Origin: Gammaproteobacteria bacterium
GTDB taxonomy: Bacteria > Pseudomonadota > Gammaproteobacteria > Xanthomonadales > SZUA-36
Reading direction: 5' to 3'
DNA: 64,000 nucleotides
NCBI GenBank assembly: GCA_030431095.1
Contig: JAUIJU010000001.1
Span: 94,859-158,858, forward strand
Below the pieces are notes generated by a model. That model did not search any database, was not told the DNA's origin, and saw only the letters and a program-made list of their open reading frames with translations. Below, in pieces: positions 1-10,349 of this stretch (its first letter is position 1; every line of letters starts with the position of its first letter). The position numbers were made by a program, and so were the translations under genes.

Positions 1-682
1 GCCAGGCCTGCAAACGCTCTGACAGTGATCCCCACGGGGCCGGCCGCCGTTCTTCGTGCGGTTCCAGGCGGGGTTCGTTCGTCGGATCCATACCGGGGGC
101 GTCCACGTAGAGCCAGTCCGCCAGTTCCGCCTGCACCAGGCGCTGACGCAGGTGACCCGGTGCGTCCTCCAGGCTGATCCCGGGGTCCGCCAGTTCAGCG
201 ACCGCGTCGGCAGTCAGGGCGAGCAGGTGGTCGGGCCAGGTGTCCAACGGCAGCAGCCGGCCGCTGCCGAGCAGCGCCACCAGACGCTCCCGGCCAGGCC
301 CGTCGACCTGGCCGTTGTCGAGGCCCGCAAAGGGATTGCAACGTGGGTCGGCATTGCTGAATACGGTGTACACGCCGGGACCCGGTGCGTGATCGAGCAG
401 GCCGGCCAGATCGTCGAGTAACCCGGCGGACGGGCTGAGCGAAGCGTGTAGCAGCACCAGGGCTTTACCCGGCGCCTGGCGCGCAACGTCCGCACACAAC
501 GCGCCCAGCTGGTCGGGCCCCGCGTCGGTGCGCTTCGCGCCCGCCAGCGATTGCCTGCTGAACACGATCAGACTGCGCCTGGCCAGGGCATCGGCCAGGC
601 TGTCGCTGCCCGGCCCATGGACAAACACGACCGGCGCCGTTGCGGCCTGGGATGGGGTATGTGTGATCGCGGTGTCTGCCAT
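1..682 (-). CDS. Truncated N-terminal part of an unrecognised protein, possibly glycosyltransferase-related
   Basis: An open frame reads leftward from an ATG at 680-682 and runs off the left edge without a stop, giving 227 N-terminal codons (MADTAITHTPSQ...). No signal peptide or membrane segment is visible. A stretch near residue 105 (VYTVFSNADPRCNPF) and the end (LEPHEERRPAPWGSLSERL) resemble, from memory only, the lead-in region of some polysaccharide glycosyltransferases, but no catalytic motif is included, so function is left open. It is divergent from mrcB with about 200 bp between the two starts. Codon use is uniformly GC-rich like the rest of the window, and the whole stretch stays open, which supports it being real coding sequence rather than a chance frame. 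Confidence 0.6.
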   Translation of the reverse strand, partial: MADTAITHTPSQAATAPVVFVHGPGSDSLADALARRSLIVFSRQSLAGAKRTDAGPDQLGALCADVARQAPGKALVLLHASLSPSAGLLDDLAGLLDHAPGPGVYTVFSNADPRCNPFAGLDNGQVDGPGRERLVALLGSGRLLPLDTWPDHLLALTADAVAELADPGISLEDAPGHLRQRLVQAELADWLYVDAPGMDPTNEPRLEPHEERRPAPWGSLSERLQAW

Positions 683-883
683 GGTCTGGACTGAAGCCCT
701 ACGCCGCCGTGCTGTAACTTACGGTAGCGGTGGGGCGCCCGGGGTGGATAGAATGAGCGTGCCTTTTCTGTTCAGGTTGCCGGGCTGGCCGGGGTCGATG
801 TCGATGGCGCCGGGCCGGCCCCGAAACCGGGCCATTATGGTCAATGGCACCCCCGATGTCACCCGGTAACCGGCAAGGAGCCC

Positions 884-3304
884 ATGAGTCCACCACGCAA
901 GGCCGGCGGCAAAAAGAAGACCGGCCGTTCGACGAAAAAAACCACCCGCAAACGCCCCGCGAAAAAGTCCCCGGCACGCCGCGGGTCCTCGGGCAAGCGT
1001 TCGGTCGCCGCCAGGCCCAAACGATCGCTGTTCGGTCGCCTGGTCCGCCTGTGCCTGTTGTTCATGGGGTTGGGCCTCGGCCTGCTGGTTCCCTGGTTGC
1101 TGTGGCTGAACCACCTGGTGACCTCCGAGTTCGAAGGCCGCAAATGGGACCTGCCCAGCCGGGTGTATGCGCGACCGCTGGAACTCTACGAGGGGCTCGC
1201 GATGTCGCCCCTCGCGCTGGAGCGCGAACTGGAGTCAGCCGGCTACCGCAAAGTCGCCAGCGCCGACCGTGAAGGCACCTGGTCCGGTAGCGGCGGCAAC
1301 TACATCGTGTTTCGCCGGGGCTTCCGATTCGAGGACGGTCACCAGGAGGCACTCAAGTTTCGTCTCGGCCTGGACGGCGGCCGGGTCAGCCGCCTGGCCT
1401 CGCCCGCGGGTGGCGGTGGCCTCGGCCTGGTGCGTCTCGACCCGGCGGAAATCGCCTCGATTTACCCGCTGCACGAGGAAGACCGCACCCTGGTTAGCCT
1501 GGACCAGGTTCCGGATTTGCTGGTCACCGGTCTGCAAGCGGTGGAAGACCGCAATTTCAAACACCACCACGGTGTCGATCCGCGCGGAATCGCTCGCGCC
1601 CTGTGGGCCAATGTGCGGGCCCGCGCTACCGTCCAGGGCGGCAGTACGCTGACCCAGCAACTGGTCAAGAACTACTACCTGAGCAACGAGCGGTCATTGC
1701 CGCGCAAGCTCAACGAGGCCCTCATGGCGCTGCTGCTGGAGTGGCACTATGACAAGGCCGAGATCCTGGAGGCCTACCTGAATGAGGTGTTCCTGGGGCA
1801 ACAGGGAAACCACGCGATTCATGGCTTCGGGCGCGCCAGCCAGCACTACTTCGGCCAGCCGCTGGACCAGCTTGAAACCCACCAGGTGGCGTTGCTGGTC
1901 GGCATGGTCAAGGGCGCTTCCCTGTACCATCCGCGACGCAACCCGGAACGCGCCCTGGCGCGCCGGAACCAGGTGTTATCCAGTTTTGCCGAGACCGGGC
2001 TGCTCAGCGAACAGAAGGCGCGCGTGGCGCGGGACCGGCCGCTGGATGTCACGCCCGGGGCGGCCGCAACCGGGAACCGCTATCCCGCTTTCATCGACCT
2101 GGTGCGGGACCAGTTGCAGCGCGACTACCGGGAGTCGGACCTGCGCAGTGAGGGGTTGCGTATTTTCACCACCCTGTCGCCGGCCGAGCAGGTTGCGGCC
2201 GAGGTGGCGGTGCGAAAGGGCATGCAGGACCTGGCCGCTCGCGGCCTGCCGAACGAACTGCAGGCGGCGCTGGTGCTCGCCGACGTGGACAGCGGCGAAG
2301 TGCGTGCCGTGGTCGGTGATCGTGACCCGACCGCGCGGGGCTTCAACCGGGCGCTGAATGCCAGGCGTCAGGTGGGTTCAGTGATCAAGCCGCTGGTCTA
2401 CCTGACGGCGCTGGAACACCCGGAACGGTTCAATTGGCTGAGCCGGATCGAAGACGAGCCCATCAGCCTGCGCCAGGCCGATGGCACCCGCTGGTCGCCA
2501 TCGAACTACGACAACCGCTCACACGGTGAGGTGAGCCTGCTGGAGGCCCTGATGCGCTCGTATAACCAGGCGACGGTGCGCCTGGGCATGACCGTCGGTC
2601 TGGGAGAGTTCACCGGCAAGCTGCAGCAATTGGGGGTGGACCGTGACATCCCGGGCGTACCCGCCACCCTGCTGGGCGCTGTCGAACTGACGCCCCTGGA
2701 GGTCACCCAGGTGTACCAGTCACTGGCGGCCGGCGGTTTCAGCGTGCCCCTGCGCGCGGTGGTCGCGGTGCAGACCCCGTCCGGCGAAACACTGAAACGA
2801 TACCCGCTGCGTTTGCGCCCGCTGGAGCGGCGGGATGCACTGGCCGTGCTCAATTATGGCCTGACGCGGGTGGTGACCGGTGGTACGGCCAGCGCGCTGC
2901 CTGGATTGCTGGGCAGTGAGGCGACCATTGCCGGAAAGACCGGCACCACGAATGAACGTCGGGACAGTTGGTTTGTCGGATATACTCGTGACCGCCTCGG
3001 CGTGGCCTGGGTGGGTCTCGATGACAACCGCCCGGCCGGGGTTACCGGCAGCAATGCCGCCATGCAGGTCTGGGCCGGTCTGTTCCGGGCCTTGCCGCTG
3101 AATCCGGTCAGCCTCGACATGCCCGAGGGCGCCCATTGGTTGTGGGTCGACCCGGAGCAACAGGCGCTGAGCGCCGAAGACTGCCCGGATGCCATCATGA
3201 TGCCCTTCGTGGAGGGTTCCGAGCCGACCACCCGGACGCGGTGCCTGGCGCGCCGTGACGACGACGATTCCTCATTCTGGAGCCGATTCTTTGACCGTGA
3301 CTGA
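884..3304 (+). CDS. mrcB: Penicillin-binding protein 1B, bifunctional glycosyltransferase/transpeptidase
   Basis: Class A PBP that polymerises lipid II and cross-links murein at the inner membrane. The 806 residues show a Lys/Arg-rich cytoplasmic tail (1-48), one membrane anchor (about 49-77), a UB2H-like region (about 90-170), a family 51 glycosyltransferase domain with the catalytic-Glu motif VEDRNF (220-225) and QGGSTLTQQL (251-260), and a transpeptidase domain with the nucleophile motif SVIK (Ser499, Lys502), SYN (559-561) and KTGT (685-688). Length matches the PBP1B family, and the UB2H region argues for 1B over 1A. The ATG at 884 gives the long basic tail typical of the family. The downstream lipoprotein gene overlaps its 3' end, suggesting co-transcription. 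Confidence 0.95.
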   Translation: MSPPRKAGGKKKTGRSTKKTTRKRPAKKSPARRGSSGKRSVAARPKRSLFGRLVRLCLLFMGLGLGLLVPWLLWLNHLVTSEFEGRKWDLPSRVYARPLELYEGLAMSPLALERELESAGYRKVASADREGTWSGSGGNYIVFRRGFRFEDGHQEALKFRLGLDGGRVSRLASPAGGGGLGLVRLDPAEIASIYPLHEEDRTLVSLDQVPDLLVTGLQAVEDRNFKHHHGVDPRGIARALWANVRARATVQGGSTLTQQLVKNYYLSNERSLPRKLNEALMALLLEWHYDKAEILEAYLNEVFLGQQGNHAIHGFGRASQHYFGQPLDQLETHQVALLVGMVKGASLYHPRRNPERALARRNQVLSSFAETGLLSEQKARVARDRPLDVTPGAAATGNRYPAFIDLVRDQLQRDYRESDLRSEGLRIFTTLSPAEQVAAEVAVRKGMQDLAARGLPNELQAALVLADVDSGEVRAVVGDRDPTARGFNRALNARRQVGSVIKPLVYLTALEHPERFNWLSRIEDEPISLRQADGTRWSPSNYDNRSHGEVSLLEALMRSYNQATVRLGMTVGLGEFTGKLQQLGVDRDIPGVPATLLGAVELTPLEVTQVYQSLAAGGFSVPLRAVVAVQTPSGETLKRYPLRLRPLERRDALAVLNYGLTRVVTGGTASALPGLLGSEATIAGKTGTTNERRDSWFVGYTRDRLGVAWVGLDDNRPAGVTGSNAAMQVWAGLFRALPLNPVSLDMPEGAHWLWVDPEQQALSAEDCPDAIMMPFVEGSEPTTRTRCLARRDDDDSSFWSRFFDRD

Positions 3305-3800
3305 TTTTCGCCCCGTTTCCTGCCTGTTGTTGCTCACCCTGTTGCTCGCCGCCTGCGCCGGCCAGTCGCCCGCCCCCATCGAAGAACGGGAGCTGGAGCA
3401 ACGCGTGCGAACGCCGGCACGTGAGGATGCCGCCGGTGTGCAGGTGTACCCCTTGAAAAATCCCGCCGTGGCGGAACTGACCGACCAGGCGGAGCGGGCC
3501 GAGGCGTCCGGCGACCTGGACCAGGCCGCGATGCTGCTGGAACGCGCCATGCGCATCCAGCCCCGTGATCCCGAGTTGTTGCAGTCCATGGCGGAAGTGC
3601 AGTTGCAGCGCGGGCAGTACCAGCAGGCGCTGAGTTTCGCCACGCGGTCGCACGACATCGGTCCGCGGGTGGGCGAGCTGTGCGCCCGCAATTGGCGCAC
3701 CATGAGCCTGGCGCACGAACGCCTCGGAGACGGGCGTGCGGCCAGTGACGCCGTCGATCGGGCCGAACAGTGCATGGTGACCCGACCACAGGGACTCTGA
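3291..3800 (+). CDS. TPR-containing outer-membrane-type lipoprotein
   Basis: A 169-residue protein with a hydrophobic signal ending in a lipobox-like LLAACA, so lipid attachment to the Cys is expected. The mature part holds about two to three tetratricopeptide-like helices (roughly residues 55-150: ADQAERAEASGDLDQAAMLL, then QPRDPELLQSMAEVQLQRG). The TTG at 3291 is preferred because TGGAG at 3278-3282 lies 8 nt upstream and the product starts directly with the signal; a GTG at 3297 or a longer form from GTG 3255 are alternatives. It overlaps the end of mrcB by 14 nt, and coupling to PBP1B suggests a scaffold role in murein synthesis, comparable in position though not in sequence to LpoB. That role is inference. 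Confidence 0.75.
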   Translation: MTVTDFRPVSCLLLLTLLLAACAGQSPAPIEERELEQRVRTPAREDAAGVQVYPLKNPAVAELTDQAERAEASGDLDQAAMLLERAMRIQPRDPELLQSMAEVQLQRGQYQQALSFATRSHDIGPRVGELCARNWRTMSLAHERLGDGRAASDAVDRAEQCMVTRPQGL

Positions 3801-3805
3801 GCACA

Positions 3806-5773
<1,968 letters not shown>

Positions 5774-5783
5774 TGGCCGCACC

Positions 5784-6458
5784 ATGAACCTGCTCGCGAT
5801 CGACAGCGCATTCGAACCCTGCTCCGCTGCCCTGTGGATGGACGGGGAAGTGCTCGAGCGGTTCGATCCCGGCCCACGCCACCATGCCGAACGCCTGTTG
5901 CCGTTCGTCCAGGACCTGCTGGCCGAATCCGGGTTGGCCCTGCGCAGCCTGGACGCGATCGGTTTCAGTCGTGGGCCCGGCAGTTTCACCAGCCTGAGGA
6001 TCGGTATCGGTGTGGTGCAGGGTCTCGCCTGGGGCGCTGACCTGCCGGTGGTGCCGGTTTCCTCGCTGCGTACCGTCGCCCAGGTCGTGGCGGGGCAGGG
6101 GGTTGCGCGGGCCTGCGTGGCGATGGACGCACGCATGGACGAGGTGTTCTGTGGGCGCTACGAGGCGGTCGACGGCCTGATGCGGGCCGTGGGCAACGAA
6201 CGTGTCTGCGACCCGGCACGAGCGCTGCCGGACGATGCCGCCGCCTGGATGGGTGTGGGCAACGGTTTCGAGCGCTACGCGGTGCTGTCCGCGGCGCCCG
6301 TGGCGGGCAGGATCACCGACGCCCTGCCACGTGCAGCGGCGCTCGCCAGGCTGGCGGCATTTGAGCTGGCTGAGGGCGGCGAAGTGAGCGCCGAGCTGGC
6401 GCAGCCGGTGTACTTGCGCAATCACGTGGCGGACAAGCCGAAGGATCGTCGCGCCTGA
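5784..6458 (+). CDS. tsaB: tRNA threonylcarbamoyladenosine biosynthesis protein TsaB
   Basis: TsaB is the non-catalytic ASKHA-fold partner of TsaD and TsaE in forming t6A37 on ANN-decoding tRNAs. The 224 residues begin MNLLAIDSAFEPCSAALW, the family's typical first strand, followed by HHAERLLPFV and the signature GFSRGPGSFTSLRIGIGVVQ (about residues 62-80). Length matches the family. It follows the DinG-like helicase by 10 bp on the same strand and converges on the glycosyltransferase gene, whose stop is 3 bp away. Confidence 0.95.
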   Translation: MNLLAIDSAFEPCSAALWMDGEVLERFDPGPRHHAERLLPFVQDLLAESGLALRSLDAIGFSRGPGSFTSLRIGIGVVQGLAWGADLPVVPVSSLRTVAQVVAGQGVARACVAMDARMDEVFCGRYEAVDGLMRAVGNERVCDPARALPDDAAAWMGVGNGFERYAVLSAAPVAGRITDALPRAAALARLAAFELAEGGEVSAELAQPVYLRNHVADKPKDRRA

Positions 6459-6461
6459 GTT

Positions 6462-8879
6462 TCAGCGCCCCAGGGTGGCCGCCAGTTTCAGGTAACGTTC
6501 GGCCAGCGCAGTCCAGTCCACGGTTTCGGCAATCCGTCGACCGCCCGCCGCCAGTCGTTCACGTCGTTCGGTGTTGCGCGCCAGTTCCGCCACCGCCGCC
6601 GCGAATTCATCCCAGTCGTCACGGATCAGCGCCGCTTCACCGTCAGCGGCCGGAATGCCTTCGATACCCTTGGATGTCGCGACCACGGGCAAACCCGCGG
6701 CGAAGTCGTCGATGATCTTCATGCGGGTTCCACCGCCCTCGCGTAACGGCACCACCGCCAGGTCGGCGGCTTTCAGCCAGGGCGCCATCTCCGGGACGCT
6801 GCCCGGGCAATGGATGGCGGGGTGGATGTCCGGCGGCGGCCGGTGACCGATGGCCAGTACGTGCGCGTCGATCCCCGCTTGCGCCAGGCGCGGCAGGATC
6901 TCTTCGGCCAGCATGCGCAGGGCGTCGCGATTGGGCGGGTAGGCAAAGGTGCCGTGGTAGGCCAGCAGCAGGGCGTCGGGGGGAATCCCGAAACGTTCGC
7001 GGACCGCTTCGGCGGGCGCCGCATCGACCGCTGCCAGGTCGATGCCGTGAGGGATGGTGTGCAGGCGACCCGGGTGCACGCCGTCGCGCGCCAGCAGCTG
7101 TCGATCGTTGTCGGACACGCAGACCACGGCGTCGACACGGTTGCACAGGTCGACCTCGATGGCCCGGAAGCGCTCGTACTGTTCCGTTGACAATTCCGGC
7201 ACCTGCGCCCGCAATCGTTCGTACTCCACGTTGTGCTCAACCAGCAGGGTGGGAATTTCCAGCACCTCTGCGGCACGCAGGCAGGGCAGGGCGTAGGCGG
7301 GAAACTCCGCCTGCAGGGCGCAGGCGCCGTGCCGGGCCGCCACCCACAGGGTCCGCCAGAAGAAACTGCCGTCCGTCAGGGGCAGGTAGAGAAACGCATT
7401 GCTCTCGGGCAGGTCACGTGTGTAGTGGTCCAGTTTGACCCAGGCCTGCGGGCGCGCGAGCAAGCCCAGCCAGCGCGGCAGCCGCCGCCGGGTGACCTCG
7501 CCGTCGCGTACCTGCCAGTAGTGGCGCCGGTCATGGGTGACGAGATAGACGTCGCGGTCATGACGTGACAATCCGCGCGCGGTCTCCACGATTTTCACCG
7601 CGGCGCCGTGATCGGTCGGAAACAGGTCGCCGCGCGAGACCATGACGATGGCGGTCCCGGGTGTTGAGTCGCGGGGCTTCAGCAAGCGATGCAGCGCCAC
7701 CCGGCGCGCCAGGCGATATCGGCGCGCCAGGCGCTCGCCGAAGGGCGGCACGCCAAGCACCGGTGCCTCGGGATCGGGCAGCCCGTAGCCCGGCAGGCGC
7801 CGGGCCCGTTGCGGGTCGATCAGCCAGTCAAGCAACGGGGCGATCGCCTGTCGGGGCTCGTGGCGATCGCGCAGCAGCCGCAAGGCGCCCTCGCTGCGGC
7901 TTCGCCAGTCATCGGGGTCGGAAGCGATCCCGCGCAGCACGTCCGGCACCTGCCCGGGCGAGTCCACCACCCAACCGGCGCCGTATTCGCGTACCGCCGT
8001 GGCCAGGGGCTGCCCGGAACTGACCACGATGGGCAGTCCGTGACGCAGAAAATCCAGTGAACGGAAGGACTGGCTGAATCGCCGCTCGATATTGGTCGCG
8101 CCCAGTTCCAGCCCGACGTGCGCGGAGGCCAGTACCGCGGACCAATCGCGGTAGGCGCTCAATGATTCGGCGTCTCCACTGGCAGTCGCTTCCTCAATGG
8201 CATCGTCGTGCAGGCGATAGCCACCGCCGAAATCCAGCAGGGCCACGTGGCGGCCGGCGTGCTGCAACGCGGACACGCCACGCCGCACCGCCTCCGCGTA
8301 CGCGGCGTCATGGCGCCAGGGCCAGCGAACGCCGCCGGACACCAGGCGCAGTTCCCCGCCAGGGTCGGGCCGCCCCGCGCTTTCCACCGCTTCGCCCGCC
8401 AGCGGCACAACGCGTACCGGGCTGGGCTGGCGAAGGTCGAATCCCGCCTCCAACAGCCACCAGGACAGCAGGTGTTCCTGCGGCGCATTGCCCACCAGGA
8501 GCAGGTCGCATCGGGCCAGGGCCACGCGCAGGCGGCGCAGCATGCCGCCCACCCGCTCGGGGTGTTCGAACAACGCCTCCAGTGGCCGTGGGGCGAGAAA
8601 GTCCAGCACCACCGGGCATGGCGGTTCGAACGGCAGGAGTTCGAGCAATTCCCAGTAGCTGATCAGCACCACGTCGGGGGTGTTGCGTTGCAGCAGGCCA
8701 CGCACTTCGTCCGCGGACCGAAAGCGTCCAGGACCGCCGGCCCGATCCAGCCAGGCCTGCTCCACCCGGTGGCCGGCGGCTTCCAGGCCGGCGGTCAACT
8801 GGGCGGTGCGCAGCGCATTGCCGGTGGCGACCTGCGCCGGATCGAACGGTGGCTCCTGGCTCAGTATCAGGATCTGCAT
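6462..8879 (-). CDS. Tandem double glycosyltransferase (two GT-B-like halves)
   Basis: An 805-residue cytosolic protein without signal or membrane segments. The C-terminal half (about 395-800) is a clear GT4-type enzyme: EYERLRAQVPEL region, VCVSDNDRQLL, HTIPHGIDLAAVD, FAYPPNRDALRML, and the nucleotide-sugar motif GGTRMKIIDDFAAGLPVVAT near residues 713-732. The N-terminal half (1-360) starts like a GT-B enzyme (MQILILSQEPPFDPAQVATG) and includes IERRFSQSFRSLDFLRHGLP, typical of donor-binding ends, so it is probably a second transferase. Substrates cannot be read from sequence. It lies just downstream of mgtE on the same strand but is convergent with tsaB. Such fusions usually add successive sugars to a surface glycan; this is inference. 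Confidence 0.85.
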   Translation of the reverse strand: MQILILSQEPPFDPAQVATGNALRTAQLTAGLEAAGHRVEQAWLDRAGGPGRFRSADEVRGLLQRNTPDVVLISYWELLELLPFEPPCPVVLDFLAPRPLEALFEHPERVGGMLRRLRVALARCDLLLVGNAPQEHLLSWWLLEAGFDLRQPSPVRVVPLAGEAVESAGRPDPGGELRLVSGGVRWPWRHDAAYAEAVRRGVSALQHAGRHVALLDFGGGYRLHDDAIEEATASGDAESLSAYRDWSAVLASAHVGLELGATNIERRFSQSFRSLDFLRHGLPIVVSSGQPLATAVREYGAGWVVDSPGQVPDVLRGIASDPDDWRSRSEGALRLLRDRHEPRQAIAPLLDWLIDPQRARRLPGYGLPDPEAPVLGVPPFGERLARRYRLARRVALHRLLKPRDSTPGTAIVMVSRGDLFPTDHGAAVKIVETARGLSRHDRDVYLVTHDRRHYWQVRDGEVTRRRLPRWLGLLARPQAWVKLDHYTRDLPESNAFLYLPLTDGSFFWRTLWVAARHGACALQAEFPAYALPCLRAAEVLEIPTLLVEHNVEYERLRAQVPELSTEQYERFRAIEVDLCNRVDAVVCVSDNDRQLLARDGVHPGRLHTIPHGIDLAAVDAAPAEAVRERFGIPPDALLLAYHGTFAYPPNRDALRMLAEEILPRLAQAGIDAHVLAIGHRPPPDIHPAIHCPGSVPEMAPWLKAADLAVVPLREGGGTRMKIIDDFAAGLPVVATSKGIEGIPAADGEAALIRDDWDEFAAAVAELARNTERRERLAAGGRRIAETVDWTALAERYLKLAATLGR

Positions 8880-8898
8880 GGCCGGGGCCGGAGGGGTG

Positions 8899-10263
8899 TC
8901 AGTGGCCCAGGATGATGTAGGTGGCGAGGCCGACGAAGGCCAGTATGCCGACCACGTCCGTCACCGTGGTCAGGACCACGCCGCCGGCCAGGGCCGGGTC
9001 GATGGACAGCCGCTTGAGCACGACGGGAACGATGAAGCCGGCCAGGGCGCCCGCCAGCAGGTTGGCGAGGATGGCGATGGCCATCACCAGCCCCAGGTCG
9101 ACGCTGTCGTACCAGTACCAGGCGATCGCCGCCACCAGCACCGAGAAAATCAGGCCGTTGAGCGCGCCCACCGCAAGTTCCTTGCGGAACATGGCGCCGG
9201 TGTTGCGCGGGTTGACCTGGCCGGTGGCCATGCCGCGAATCATCAGGGTCAGAGTCTGAGTGCCGGCGATGCCGCCCATGCTCATCACCACCGGGAACAA
9301 CACCGCCGTGGCCACGATCTGGTCCAGCGTGGGTTCAAAGTAGTACAGCACCATGGCGGCCAGCAGCGCGGTCACCAGGTTGACGCCCAACCAGATCCAG
9401 CGACGCACGGCGGACTTCGCCACGGGCGCGAAAATGTCCGCCTCCTCGTCGAGGCCGGCCATGGTCAGTACCGAGTGCTCGGCTTCCTCGCGGATCACGT
9501 CGACCACGTCATCGATGGTGATGCGGCCCAGCAGGTGGTTGTCTGCGTCCACCACCGGGGCCGAGACCAGGTCGAAGTGCTCGAACTCGGTGGTGACCTG
9601 GCTGGCGCTCATGTCCACCGGGATGACCGATGGGGGCACTTCCATCAATTCGCTCACGGTCAGCCCGGGATCCCTGGTCAACAGGTCGGACAGCCGCAGC
9701 GTGCCCTTGAAGCGCCCATCGCGCGAGACCACGAACAGCTGGTCGAAAACGTCCGGCAGCTCGCTGCGCGCTCGGAGGTAGCGCAGGACGACGTCCAGGC
9801 TCACGTCGGCCCGAATGGTGATCACGTTCGGATCCATCAGGCCGCCGGCCGAATCTTCCGGATAGGACAGGACCTGCTCCAGGCGTTCCCGGTCCTGGCG
9901 GGACATCGAGGCCAGGACCTCGCGAATCACCGTGTCAGGCAGATCGCCGAGAATGTCGGCAAGGTCGTCGATGTCGAGGTCGCCGACCGCGGCGACCAGT
10001 TCATCCGGGTCCATGTCCCGGATCAGGCCGGCGCGCACCTCGTCGTTGACGTCGACCAGCACCTCGCCGTCCAGCGAGGTGTCGACCAGCTCCCACACCG
10101 CCAGCCGTTTCGCGGGCGGCAGGGACTCGAGCAGGTCGCCGATCTCGGCCCCGGAGAGGCCGTTGACCATCTTGCGCACCTGCTCACGCGCACCGCTGTC
10201 GAGTACCTCGGTCAGGGAGTCGAGGTGCCGCGTGATCTTTTCTTCCAGCGCCGGTTCGCTCAT
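8899..10263 (-). CDS. mgtE: Magnesium transporter MgtE
   Basis: A Mg2+ channel of 454 residues, usual for the family. It shows the N-terminal superhelical domain with DLLESLPPAKRLAVWELV repeats, two CBS domains (about 135-255, including PEDSAGGLMDPN and GRITIDDVVDVI) and five membrane helices in the C-terminal third (MSMGGIAGTQTLTLMIRGMA, ILANLLAGALAGFIVPVVLK). The ATG at 10263 is chosen because the frame upstream has no family similarity. The CBS/N domains close the pore when Mg2+ is bound. A sigma-70-like promoter lies 40-70 bp upstream, between this gene and ptsI. Confidence 0.95.
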   Translation of the reverse strand: MSEPALEEKITRHLDSLTEVLDSGAREQVRKMVNGLSGAEIGDLLESLPPAKRLAVWELVDTSLDGEVLVDVNDEVRAGLIRDMDPDELVAAVGDLDIDDLADILGDLPDTVIREVLASMSRQDRERLEQVLSYPEDSAGGLMDPNVITIRADVSLDVVLRYLRARSELPDVFDQLFVVSRDGRFKGTLRLSDLLTRDPGLTVSELMEVPPSVIPVDMSASQVTTEFEHFDLVSAPVVDADNHLLGRITIDDVVDVIREEAEHSVLTMAGLDEEADIFAPVAKSAVRRWIWLGVNLVTALLAAMVLYYFEPTLDQIVATAVLFPVVMSMGGIAGTQTLTLMIRGMATGQVNPRNTGAMFRKELAVGALNGLIFSVLVAAIAWYWYDSVDLGLVMAIAILANLLAGALAGFIVPVVLKRLSIDPALAGGVVLTTVTDVVGILAFVGLATYIILGH

Positions 10264-10303
10264 GCGGCCCCCGAATGAGTGGTGAGGTGGTGAGAGGGCG
10301 CCT

Positions 10304-10332
10304 ATTATCCGGCAAGCGGTGGAGGCTTTAAA
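10304..10332 (-). promoter_or_regulatory. Candidate sigma-70 promoter for mgtE
   Basis: Reading leftward, TTTAAA (10327-10332, 4 of 6 to the -35 consensus) and GATAAT (10304-10309, 5 of 6 to the -10) are separated by 17 bp. The site falls between the end of ptsI and the mgtE start, where a separate promoter is needed. The -35 sits inside a perfect 10-bp palindrome GCTTTAAAGC (10325-10334). Assigned by eye only. Confidence 0.45.
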
Positions 10333-10349
10333 GCGCCCTGCCGGGTGGT

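Noticed and set aside
8680..10278. 532-codon plus-strand frame across mgtE and the double glycosyltransferase
   Set aside because: His/Gln/Val-rich shadow product; mgtE domains are complete on the opposite strand.
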